In this document: positions 1-5,774 of the stretch, in pieces
How the letters are laid out: each line of letters opens with the position of its first letter
Position numbering within the stretch: position 1 is the stretch's first letter
Source: Prochlorococcus marinus str. MIT 9215
GTDB taxonomy: Bacteria; Cyanobacteriota; Cyanobacteriia; PCC-6307; Cyanobiaceae
Assembly (NCBI GenBank): GCA_949486985.1
Contig: CATBLW010000043.1
Coordinates: 1 to 14,150 of the forward strand
Direction of reading: 5' to 3'
DNA: 14,150 nt
Translations under genes and position numbers: made by a program
Notes under the pieces: model-generated
Seen by the model: only the letters and a program-made list of their open reading frames with translations
What the model was told of the DNA's origin: nothing
The model's database searches: none

Positions 1-227
1 ACTTTGCCATGCTTGACCTTCATTGAGCTTGCTAGCAGTAAGCCAGCACTCATGGCTCGGCCAAGCATCACGGTGGTTAGGTAGGAGAGCCCATGACGGC
101 TCCTTGCTTCTCGTGTGGCTTCAGTTGTCGTTACGGCGACGAGGCGGATGCCTCCTGCTGCTGCAGTGGCACGAACCAGATGATCGCCGATTGAATCATT
201 GCTCAGTGAAGTCTCTTTTGGATTCAT
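1..227 (-). CDS. hslO: Hsp33 redox-regulated chaperone HslO, N-terminal part (cut by window edge)
   Basis: The minus strand is open from an ATG at 227 to base 1, giving 75 codons with no stop. The product begins MNPKETSLSNDSIGDHLVRA and continues with TAAAGGIRLVAVTT, EARSRHGLSYLTTVMLGRAM and SAGLLLASSMK. This is the typical start of Hsp33: an RATA segment, then an RH-x-LSYL-x-T-x-x-LGR-x-M-x-AGLLLAS segment. Hsp33 is a cytosolic holdase that is switched on when its C-terminal zinc-binding cysteines are oxidised; that domain lies outside the window. The first ten residues look like an extension before the usual DHLVRATA start, and no better in-frame Met or Shine-Dalgarno site is visible, so the start is tentative. 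The ABC ATPase gene lies upstream in the same direction across a 280-base gap, so hslO may have its own promoter. Confidence 0.9.
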   Translation of the reverse strand, partial: MNPKETSLSNDSIGDHLVRATAAAGGIRLVAVTTTEATREARSRHGLSYLTTVMLGRAMSAGLLLASSMKVKHGK

Positions 228-242
228 TCTTTGGTGGCAGTG

Positions 243-271
243 ATTATCCTGTTTTTGAGAATACCTTTAAA
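243..271 (-). promoter_or_regulatory. Possible promoter for hslO
   Basis: On the minus strand a GATAAT (bases 243-248) resembles a -10 box and is preceded, 17 bases upstream, by TTTAAA (266-271), a poor -35 match. Transcription would begin just before the ATG at 227. This is a pattern match only. Confidence 0.22.
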
Positions 272-410
272 GATATCTGATTCTCGGTGTTCTCTGCGTG
301 TTGATTCCCTGCCATGTCTTAGCGAAATTCACGATTTGGCTAGGTGACAATTGATGAATTGAGCCATGCTTGTTTGTTGATTCCTCTGGCTTTCCAGCAA
401 GCAGGTTAAG

Positions 411-437
411 AAATAAGGCTCTGCAAGTTGCTTATTT
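411..437. terminator. Weak stem-loop next to a T-run in the hslO/ABC ATPase gap
   Basis: AAATAAG (411-417) is complementary to CTTATTT (431-437) with a 13-base loop. On the plus strand a T-run follows, but no plus-strand gene lies upstream. On the minus strand, where the ABC ATPase transcript would read through, the T tract after the stem is poor. At best it is a weak terminator or a by-product of the T-rich repeat. Confidence 0.2.
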
Positions 438-495
438 TTTTATTCGAACCGGAGTACTTGCTTTTTTTTATTCGAACTGGAGGGTTTGCTTTTTG
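428..495. repeat. T-rich tandem repeat, 28-30 bp unit, about 2.5 copies
   Basis: Units begin with TTGCT at 428, 458 and 486. The first two contain a T-run followed by TATTCGAACYGGAG; the third is cut short after TTGCTTTTTGG. The array lies directly downstream of the minus-strand ABC ATPase stop codon. The rest of the gap (228-427) shows no convincing ORF. Confidence 0.75.
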
Positions 496-507
496 GCAGG
501 CTAATTC

Positions 508-1179
508 TTATGTCTGTTGTTGTGTAGAAACTCTCGTGAGTGTTCCATGATTCAGCTGATAGGTCATCCTTGACCAGTTGCCAAATAGTTCTGGTTCATG
601 GGTCACAACAATAAGCACTTGTTCCTTTGCAATCTTGGCTAGCAATTCCAGCACTTCATCACGAACTGACCAATCAAGACCCGCTGTCGGTTCATCAAGT
701 AAGAGAATCTGGGGCTTGCGTAGTAACTGAACAGCTAGTGCAAGTCTGCGTTGCTGTCCCCCACTTAGGCGTTCGGGAGCTTTCCGGAGATCAATCTGAG
801 CAAGTCCAACCTTATTGAGGGCCTGGGTTTGGATTTCGTTGCTGAGTCGACGATGACCCAAACGCAACTCTTGGGCCACTGTTAATCCGAGAAAATGACG
901 CTCGGGAAATTGAAAAACAACGCCACATAACCAGCGCCTTTGACGTTCATTGAGTGTTTTTCCCTGCCAACTCACATCTCCCTCTTGAGGCTTGGCTAAA
1001 CCACTGATCACTTCCAACAAGCTTGTTTTGCCGCTGCCGCTTGCACCAGCAATCATCACAGGTTTTCCTGCGTGGGCCTGGAGATTGATTCCCTGCAGAA
1101 TGGTTTGTTCTGCTGTGGCTGGACGGTAGTGAAGGCTTTTTAACTCCAGCATTGATTCATCGCTTGGCTGGTTTCTCAA
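508..1179 (-). CDS. ABC transporter ATP-binding protein, ECF/CbiO-like
   Basis: This 223-residue nucleotide-binding subunit has every expected motif: Walker A GASGSGKT (45-52), Q-loop FQFPE with Gln90, signature LSGGQ (138-142), Walker B ILLLDEP (158-164) and the switch histidine in VVTHE (His194). The FQFPERHFLGLTV stretch after the Q-loop resembles ATPases of energy-coupling-factor and cobalt transporters, including the plastid ABCI10/ABCI11 relatives, so a micronutrient importer is possible. No permease or substrate-binding subunit is nearby, so partner and substrate are unknown. The first codon is TTG, preceded by a strong GGAGGAGG Shine-Dalgarno run. An in-frame ATG at 1152 (giving MLELKSL) is the alternative start and matches the usual beginning of such proteins, but lacks an obvious ribosome site. 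Confidence 0.92.
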   Translation of the reverse strand: MRNQPSDESMLELKSLHYRPATAEQTILQGINLQAHAGKPVMIAGASGSGKTSLLEVISGLAKPQEGDVSWQGKTLNERQRRWLCGVVFQFPERHFLGLTVAQELRLGHRRLSNEIQTQALNKVGLAQIDLRKAPERLSGGQQRRLALAVQLLRKPQILLLDEPTAGLDWSVRDEVLELLAKIAKEQVLIVVTHEPELFGNWSRMTYQLNHGTLTRVSTQQQT

Positions 1180-1270
1180 TGCATTTCCTCCTCCAGTTTG
1201 ATCGATAAACCCTGGCGTAGATGCCCAGACTTGTCAGAAAAAGCGATGATGCAAGCAATTCTCAGATTTT

Positions 1271-1720
1271 ATGGACGTTCGTTTTCGCGAGATTGATCCC
1301 TTCAACTGTTGGCTCTGGCTTCGCTTTGCTGATTCTCCTAGCCAGGGAGAGCGAAGCTATGTCGATGGAGTCTTTGATAGTTGGTATGTGATTGGCCGTA
1401 TGGGTGGATTCAATGCTGAGAATCTTCAAGCCAATGAGGAAGGGGCCGAACTGAGTTGGATGAGTTACGACAATGATCAGGCCTCATCAGTGATGCCAGC
1501 TCTCATGCACAACATGGGTGAGTTGGAATACGAAGGCGAGTGGGCTCGCTGCTGGCTTGATCTTGGTACTTCTGATGCTGTGGCTCTTGATGTTCTGATT
1601 AATGCACTGCGTCAGCTCGACAACGATGTGGTGCAGTTGCAGGAGCTCTTGGTTGGTGGAGTCAATGAAGATTGGCCGGTTGAGGAACATCCCGAAAGTC
1701 TTTTCCCTCTTGGTTCCTAG
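1271..1720 (+). CDS. DUF3531 family protein
   Basis: This 149-residue acidic soluble protein begins MDVRFREIDPFNCWLWLRF and contains FDSWYVIGRMGGFNAENLQ. I recognise these blocks as the DUF3531 family, found in cyanobacteria and plant plastids and without an established function. No catalytic signature, signal peptide or membrane segment is visible. The ATG lies 91 bases from the divergent ABC ATPase start, so the two presumably use back-to-back promoters, although no clear -35/-10 pair could be found. The ribosome site is weak. rsmE starts 8 bases after the stop codon, so the two are very likely co-transcribed. Some link to translation or ribosome upkeep through rsmE is conceivable but is inference only. 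Confidence 0.85.
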   Translation: MDVRFREIDPFNCWLWLRFADSPSQGERSYVDGVFDSWYVIGRMGGFNAENLQANEEGAELSWMSYDNDQASSVMPALMHNMGELEYEGEWARCWLDLGTSDAVALDVLINALRQLDNDVVQLQELLVGGVNEDWPVEEHPESLFPLGS

Positions 1721-1728
1721 ATCGTTTC

Positions 1729-2487
1729 GTGGCTGAACTAAGACGCCTGTTGGTCGAACCGCAGAGGCTCACGGATCCGGGCTCTGCTGATGGGATTTTG
1801 CAACTCTCAAGAGAGGAATCTCATTATTTGAGGCGAGTGCTTCGTTTGCGAAACGGTCAATCAGTCGCAGTTGTTGATGGCATTGGACATCTCTGGGAGG
1901 CTGATGTGCAGGTAGGCGATCTGTTGAAACTTTCCACGCCTGCAAGCCAACCTGCTCAACAGCAATCTCGCTTTTCCCTTCAGCTTGGACTTGCCGTTGT
2001 CGTTCCTAGGCGTGGTTTTGATGAGCTGACTCGCATGAGTTGTGAGCTTGGCATTGATCTTCTGCAGCCTCTACGTTCCCAACGCAAGACTCCTCAGGCC
2101 GATGAGCGGCCATCCCGATGGCAGGTGATCATTCGAGAATCTGTTGAGCAATCAGAGAGGCTTTGGCAGCCAGATCTTCTCGATACCGTTGAAGCCTCGG
2201 TTTTTTGGCAACAGAGTCCAAAGAGATCTGCTTTGGCCATTGCGTCTACACGAAGGCCTTCAATCCCAGATCTGCAGAATTTTGTTGAAGGATTAGATCA
2301 GAGTTTTGATCAACTCTGGGTCGCGATTGGGCCTGAGGGTGGTTGGACTGCTGATGAAGAGCAGTCAGCAGAAGCTGCCGGTTGGGTTCCGGTTTCTCTT
2401 GGAGATTCAATCCTGCGCACGTCAACAGCAGCTGTTGCTGCTGCACAGACAATGGTGTCTTGGAGAAGGCTTAGATCCCAGGCTTAG
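1729..2487 (+). CDS. rsmE: 16S rRNA (uracil(1498)-N(3))-methyltransferase
   Basis: This 252-residue protein belongs to the RsmE branch of the SPOUT (knotted) methyltransferases, which use S-adenosylmethionine to methylate N3 of U1498 in helix 44 of 16S rRNA. The N-terminal part (about 1-75) matches the PUA-like RNA-binding domain, with HYLRRVLRLRNGQSV near 32-45. The knot motifs are the family's best markers: GPEGGWTADE (201-210) and LGDSILRTSTA (224-234). The latter departs slightly from the usual LGxRILRxETA. Translation begins at GTG, 8 bases after the DUF3531 stop. The last codons and the TAG stop lie inside the first unit of the 19-bp tandem array, so the final residues RSQA are encoded by repeat DNA. 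The rest of the length is normal for the family. Confidence 0.93.
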   Translation: MAELRRLLVEPQRLTDPGSADGILQLSREESHYLRRVLRLRNGQSVAVVDGIGHLWEADVQVGDLLKLSTPASQPAQQQSRFSLQLGLAVVVPRRGFDELTRMSCELGIDLLQPLRSQRKTPQADERPSRWQVIIRESVEQSERLWQPDLLDTVEASVFWQQSPKRSALAIASTRRPSIPDLQNFVEGLDQSFDQLWVAIGPEGGWTADEEQSAEAAGWVPVSLGDSILRTSTAAVAAAQTMVSWRRLRSQA

Positions 2488-2604
2488 ATCTAGATCCCAG
2501 ACTTAGAACTAGATCCGAGGTTTAGAACTAGATCCCAGGTTTAGAACTAGATCCAAGGTTTAGAACTAGATCCGAGGTTTAGAACTAGATCCCAGGCTGG
2601 GAGC
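2472..2604. repeat. 19-bp tandem array, six units plus a degenerate seventh
   Basis: Units start at 2472, 2491, 2510, 2529, 2548, 2567 and 2586, exactly 19 bases apart. The consensus is TAGATCCNAGGTTTAGAAC; the N is C, G or A in different copies. Units 3 and 6 are identical, and unit 7 agrees only over its first 11-12 bases. Unit 1 overlaps the 3' end of rsmE, including its stop codon. The array fills almost all of the space between the convergent genes ending at 2487 and 2615. The period is not a multiple of three and the unit contains TAG twice, so no frame is open through it. There are no spacers, so it is not CRISPR. Confidence 0.97.
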
Positions 2605-2614
2605 GCAGTCTTAC

Positions 2615-3331
2615 TTAGGACCTGTAAAGGTCTGAGGCCATGTCCTTGAAGCCTTTCAAGCTGGCTCCTGGCCTCCTCGGGCGTCGAGGAACGGTGTTGC
2701 CAGCTTTGAGATTGTTGGCTGCAAACGTTACGGGGACAAGCCCTGGAACAATTTCGCCGAGCTGCTGTTTTAATTTTTCAGCAACACCGCGAGTTCTGGT
2801 TTTTAGGCCGAGGTTTGAGCCTGAAAGGAGTTCTATATCTCTTTCAAGCTGCTGGAGGGCGTTAATTGTTGCGGTATTGGCAATATCAGCAGCTAATAAT
2901 TCAGATTCCCCTGATTCGGTAGGAGCAGTTGTTAAGGCATCTTCTGCTTTGACAGGAATGTCTTCAACAGGCTTTTCAACTGCTGGCTCTATAGCGCCTG
3001 CAGCTATTGGGTTTGAAGATGATTCTTCATCAACAAGTTTGGTTGGCTTGGCTTTGAAGGCCCCAAAGAGTCCTCCTTTATTTTGTTTGGCCGCTTGCTC
3101 CTGAGCCTTTGATTCGGTTGGGGCTTGAACGATTGGTTTGGATGGACGTTCTGGAGCTGGCTCAGCTTTCTTCTGGGCCGCCTTTGCTGCGGGGGCTGGC
3201 TTTGCTGCGGGAGCTGACTTCGCGGCAGCGGCTGGCTTTGCAGCTGGAGTTTTTGCAGCCGGAGTTGGCGCGTCGCCTTGATCGCTCAAATCGAGGAAGA
3301 AGGAATCCTTCGGCTTCATTTTCAGCACCAT
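2615..3331 (-). CDS. Unknown protein with Ala/Pro/Lys-rich linker
   Basis: I cannot assign a function to this 238-residue protein. It has a short N-terminal block (KPKDSFFLDLSDQ), then roughly residues 20-70 made of AAK, PAA and PAPAAK repeats that should be disordered and basic. An acidic, mixed stretch follows (about 95-145). The C-terminal part looks folded or conserved: NTATINALQQLERDIELL, a GVAEKLKQQLGEIVPGLVPV segment, a PRRPRRPG basic patch and the tail GFKDMASDLYRS. No signal peptide or membrane helix is seen. The layout resembles picocyanobacterial conserved hypothetical proteins with a tethering linker, but that is only an impression. The start may be ATG 3331 or the in-frame ATG 3319 (MKPKDSFF); neither has a good ribosome site. 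The DUF92 gene is divergent, 60 bases away. Confidence 0.75.
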   Translation of the reverse strand: MVLKMKPKDSFFLDLSDQGDAPTPAAKTPAAKPAAAAKSAPAAKPAPAAKAAQKKAEPAPERPSKPIVQAPTESKAQEQAAKQNKGGLFGAFKAKPTKLVDEESSSNPIAAGAIEPAVEKPVEDIPVKAEDALTTAPTESGESELLAADIANTATINALQQLERDIELLSGSNLGLKTRTRGVAEKLKQQLGEIVPGLVPVTFAANNLKAGNTVPRRPRRPGASLKGFKDMASDLYRS

Positions 3332-3391
3332 GCCCAGACCAGCTCAATACCTATTGCTGATTATCCGCTCTCATCTGCCCTTTCTCCACCG

Positions 3392-4189
3392 ATGCTTAGG
3401 GCAGTGCAACACACTCTGATGGTTTTCTTCCCACCAATCCAGGCGGAATGGGGCTTGGCTCTTGGTCTCAATGCCCTGTTGATCGCAATCGCGCAAAGAC
3501 TTCCTCTCTTGACGCCCTCTGGTTGGGTTCATGCAGGAGCTCTTGGCACGATTCTTTGGGGTTGTCTTGGTTGGCGAGGTTGGCTTGCCGTTGTGATTTA
3601 TCTGGCTTTGGGCTCTCTCGTCACTCGCCTCGGTTTCCTCCGTAAACAGGCTGCCGGCTTGGCCGAGGCAAGAGGTGGTCGCCGGGGTCCTGAAAACGTC
3701 TGGGGATCTGCCGCAACAGGAGCGCTGATCGCCATGTTGATCAAGGCTGGAATCGGTGATTCTTCATTGCTGATATTGGGTTTCTCAGCAAGTTTTGCAG
3801 CGAAATTGGCCGATACCTTTGGCAGTGAAATTGGCAAGCGATGGGGGCGCACCACTGTTTTGATCACCAACTTGCGATCGGTGCCGGCCGGTACTGATGG
3901 TGCAATCAGTCTTGAAGGAACCTTGGCGAGTGCTGCTGGCAGCGTCTTGATGACTGTTGTGTTCGTTGGCTTGTTCACTCAGCCGCCAACACGTCTGGCT
4001 TGGGGAGAGCCAGCTCTTCTGGTGGCCAGCATCGGTTTGCTCGCCACACTTTTAGAGAGCCTTATGGGTGCGTTGGTGCAGCACCGTGTCCGTTGGCTAA
4101 CGAATGAATTGGTCAATGGCTTGCAGACTTTTGTGGCGGCTTTTTTGGCGATTGCATTCGCAGCTTGTTTGGGTTGGGGCTCAGTCTGA
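3392..4189 (+). CDS. DUF92 / VTE6-like integral membrane protein (possible phytyl-phosphate kinase)
   Basis: This protein of about 265 residues is mostly membrane helices, with family-typical segments: GLNALLIAIAQRLPLLTPSGWVHAGALG near the start, ARGGRRGPENVWGSAATGALIA in the middle, ASFAAKLADTFGSEIGK, then NLRSVPAGTDGAISLEGTLAS. These are hallmarks of DUF92 (TIGR00297). A plant member, VTE6, phosphorylates phytyl phosphate to phytyl diphosphate for tocopherol and phylloquinone synthesis, and a cyanobacterial relative is thought to do the same; the role here is inferred from that. The frame is open back to 3278, but that would overlap the divergent neighbour, so I prefer ATG 3392; ATG 3419 is also possible. 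The 3' end overlaps the convergent sigma-factor gene by 9 bases. Confidence 0.87.
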   Translation: MLRAVQHTLMVFFPPIQAEWGLALGLNALLIAIAQRLPLLTPSGWVHAGALGTILWGCLGWRGWLAVVIYLALGSLVTRLGFLRKQAAGLAEARGGRRGPENVWGSAATGALIAMLIKAGIGDSSLLILGFSASFAAKLADTFGSEIGKRWGRTTVLITNLRSVPAGTDGAISLEGTLASAAGSVLMTVVFVGLFTQPPTRLAWGEPALLVASIGLLATLLESLMGALVQHRVRWLTNELVNGLQTFVAAFLAIAFAACLGWGSV

Positions 4190-4981
4190 GAGTTCCATTG
4201 ATTGAGCATTGGCCCATTGCTGAATCTGCTCAATTGCAGACCGCACCTTTTGACGCAGCAGGCCTTCCCCAATGGCCTCAATCTTTGCCAGTTCTCTCAG
4301 ACTGATGCCGTCGATGTAGTGAGCAGATAACCACCGCTGTTGATTATCTGGAAGTCTTTGAATCACTTCTCTAAGCCAAAGACACTGTTGGTCACATTCC
4401 ACATCTTTCGGAGATTTGATTTGATCTAGCAAACTACAATTGTTTTCAATTTGGTCATTACCTGTCTGTCTTTGTGTTCTATCAAGAGCAATGATCTGTG
4501 TTTTCCATTGAGCTTCGATAGCTTGTTGCCAACGATCGACAGTTACCTTGAGTTGCTTGGCAAGTTGATCTTTCGTGAGTTCTGTTAAACCTCGATTAAT
4601 GCGAGACTCTTGAAGCTTTATTCCACGTACATAAAGGTCCTTTAGCCGCCATGGGATTCTCACTGTTTGACTCCGGTCTCTACGGAAATGGAGAATCTGC
4701 CCATTGGCCAGTGCCATCGCATAGCTGCTGACTTTGAATCCACGACGAGGGTCGTATTTCTCCATGGCCTTGATCAGCCCTAGGCGTGCTTCTTGGATGA
4801 GATCGTCTTGTTCACCAGCCCCACGATCAACTTGTCTTGACGCTGCGAGATGGGCGAGGCCTAGGTGATCAAGCACAGATTGGTTTCGTCTTTGTATCGA
4901 TTGCGGTAATGATTGGCGTCGCTCCTTGGCTGGCTGATTTCGGCTTTTTGATGAGGACGTTTCAGGAGTTGTTCTGAGCAC
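4181..4981 (-). CDS. Alternative sigma-70 family RNA polymerase sigma factor
   Basis: The 266-residue protein has a sigma region 2 at about 35-108. It includes DDLIQEARLGLIKAMEKYDP (core-binding) and FKVSSYAMALANGQILHFRR (-10 recognition and melting), followed by RSQTVRIPWR. Region 3 lies at about 112-160 (LTKDQLAKQLKVTVDRW) and region 4 at about 200-255 (LPDNQQRWLSAHYIDGISLRELAKIE). There is no region 1.1 or long non-conserved insert, so it is an alternative (group 3-like) sigma factor, closest in feel to cyanobacterial SigF-type proteins. No anti-sigma gene is adjacent, so its trigger is unknown. The first codon is GTG and the ribosome site is poor. The region 2-to-4 core does not depend on the exact start. 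The stop overlaps the end of the convergent DUF92 gene. Confidence 0.9.
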   Translation of the reverse strand: MLRTTPETSSSKSRNQPAKERRQSLPQSIQRRNQSVLDHLGLAHLAASRQVDRGAGEQDDLIQEARLGLIKAMEKYDPRRGFKVSSYAMALANGQILHFRRDRSQTVRIPWRLKDLYVRGIKLQESRINRGLTELTKDQLAKQLKVTVDRWQQAIEAQWKTQIIALDRTQRQTGNDQIENNCSLLDQIKSPKDVECDQQCLWLREVIQRLPDNQQRWLSAHYIDGISLRELAKIEAIGEGLLRQKVRSAIEQIQQWANAQSMELSD

Positions 4982-5032
4982 AGTTTGGCCTGTTTGTAAC
5001 TCCCTTAAGCCTCAATTTTTTAGCTGCAAATC

Positions 5033-5047
5033 AAAACCCTCTCAGGG
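5033..5047 (-). terminator. Short hairpin followed by T-run after the hydrolase gene
   Basis: On the minus strand CCCT-GAG-AGGG is followed directly by TTTT, about 30 bases after the hydrolase stop codon. The stem is only 4 bp, and a second small inverted repeat (CTCT-TG-AGAG, 5061-5070) lies between it and the gene. It could be a weak intrinsic terminator of the phn unit ahead of the sigma-factor gene. Confidence 0.25.
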
Positions 5048-5075
5048 ATGAAAGTTCGTTCTCTTGAGAGTGAAT

Positions 5076-5753
5076 TCAACTCATTAGCGGCGTGATGTTT
5101 GCGACAGGTTGGAGCTCAGCCCAGTGCAGAAGTGATGACCAGGCCTTGACCCGTTCGTGCAGCCATTGATGACCATCTGAATTGAGATGAATGCCATCAG
5201 GCTCTAGCCAGCTCAGCCAGCAAGGCTCGGCAATCATGGCGGCGTGAAGGGAAAGAAACGGCACGTCAGCTTCGAGGCAGGCTTCTTCCAGTTGTGCTTC
5301 ATAAAGAGAGATTGCTTGATTTGAATACCAGAGGCATTCCGCAAAGGGCATCACCGCTTCATCCACAGGAGTGAGCCCCAACACCATCACCTTGGTCTGG
5401 CTTTTTATCTCAACAAGGAGTTGTTGCAAGCCAAAGCGATAGGCCTCGGCACTCAGTTGGGGTCGCCCATCAGCGCGCCCAACCTTTGCTGTGTCGTTGA
5501 GACCAACGGCGAGGAGAACCGCATCAGGAACTTGACGGCGGAGTTCTCCACGACATTGCCATTCCTGCTGCCAGCGTTTTGCAACGCGTTCCAAGCCATC
5601 GCCACGAATCCCTAAGGGATAAATGACAGGCGCGGCTGGGAGGTTCATCCAATGGCAGCGCAATCGTTCACACCAACCGCCAGCTTCTCGATCCCCCCAT
5701 CCATACACACCGCTGTCACCGATGACGACAAGTTGCTTGGATGCGCTAGTCAT
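5076..5753 (-). CDS. SGNH/GDSL-family hydrolase
   Basis: This 225-residue protein carries the four SGNH blocks in order: VVIGDSGVYG with nucleophile Ser14, GIRGDG (about 48-53, block II glycine), GLND with Asn86, and EPDGIHLNSDGH with Asp186 and His189 as the rest of the triad. Such enzymes cleave ester bonds in lipids, acylated sugars or small esters. There is no signal peptide, so it should act in the cytosol; the substrate is unknown. The start is ATG 5753; a GTG directly in front would add one residue. It lies 21 bases after phnE in the same direction and is probably co-transcribed with the transporter genes. That invites the guess that it acts on an imported phosphonate ester or lipid-derived compound, but nothing in the sequence proves this. 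Confidence 0.9.
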   Translation of the reverse strand: MTSASKQLVVIGDSGVYGWGDREAGGWCERLRCHWMNLPAAPVIYPLGIRGDGLERVAKRWQQEWQCRGELRRQVPDAVLLAVGLNDTAKVGRADGRPQLSAEAYRFGLQQLLVEIKSQTKVMVLGLTPVDEAVMPFAECLWYSNQAISLYEAQLEEACLEADVPFLSLHAAMIAEPCWLSWLEPDGIHLNSDGHQWLHERVKAWSSLLHWAELQPVANITPLMS

Positions 5754-5774
5754 CACGCCAATAGGACGAAGGGA

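Noticed and set aside
23..280. Plus-strand 85-residue ORF at the left edge
   Set aside because: It is antisense to the clear Hsp33 N-terminus on the minus strand; its Arg/Leu/Gly-rich product has no recognisable feature.
440..480. GGTTCGAAT-like tRNA T-loop sequences on the minus strand
   Set aside because: The bases after the loop are A-runs that cannot pair with the preceding bases, and no D-arm, anticodon arm or acceptor stem is present.
2472..2604. 19-bp array as a CRISPR
   Set aside because: The units abut directly without spacers, are shorter than CRISPR repeats, and no cas gene is present.
2617..2632. Hairpin GACCT/AGGTC at the end of the Ala-rich protein gene as a terminator
   Set aside because: The 5-bp stem lies within the coding end and is not followed by a T-run on the minus strand.
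2640..3104. Plus-strand 154-residue ORF
   Set aside because: It is the complement of the Ala/Pro/Lys-rich gene; skewed composition keeps the opposite frame open.
3278..3391. Upstream extension of the DUF92 protein to ATG 3278
   Set aside because: It would overlap the divergent neighbour and adds residues unlike the family's hydrophobic start; ATG 3392 or 3419 fits better.
3598..3978. Minus-strand 126-residue ORF
   Set aside because: It is a shadow of the DUF92 coding frame with no features of its own.
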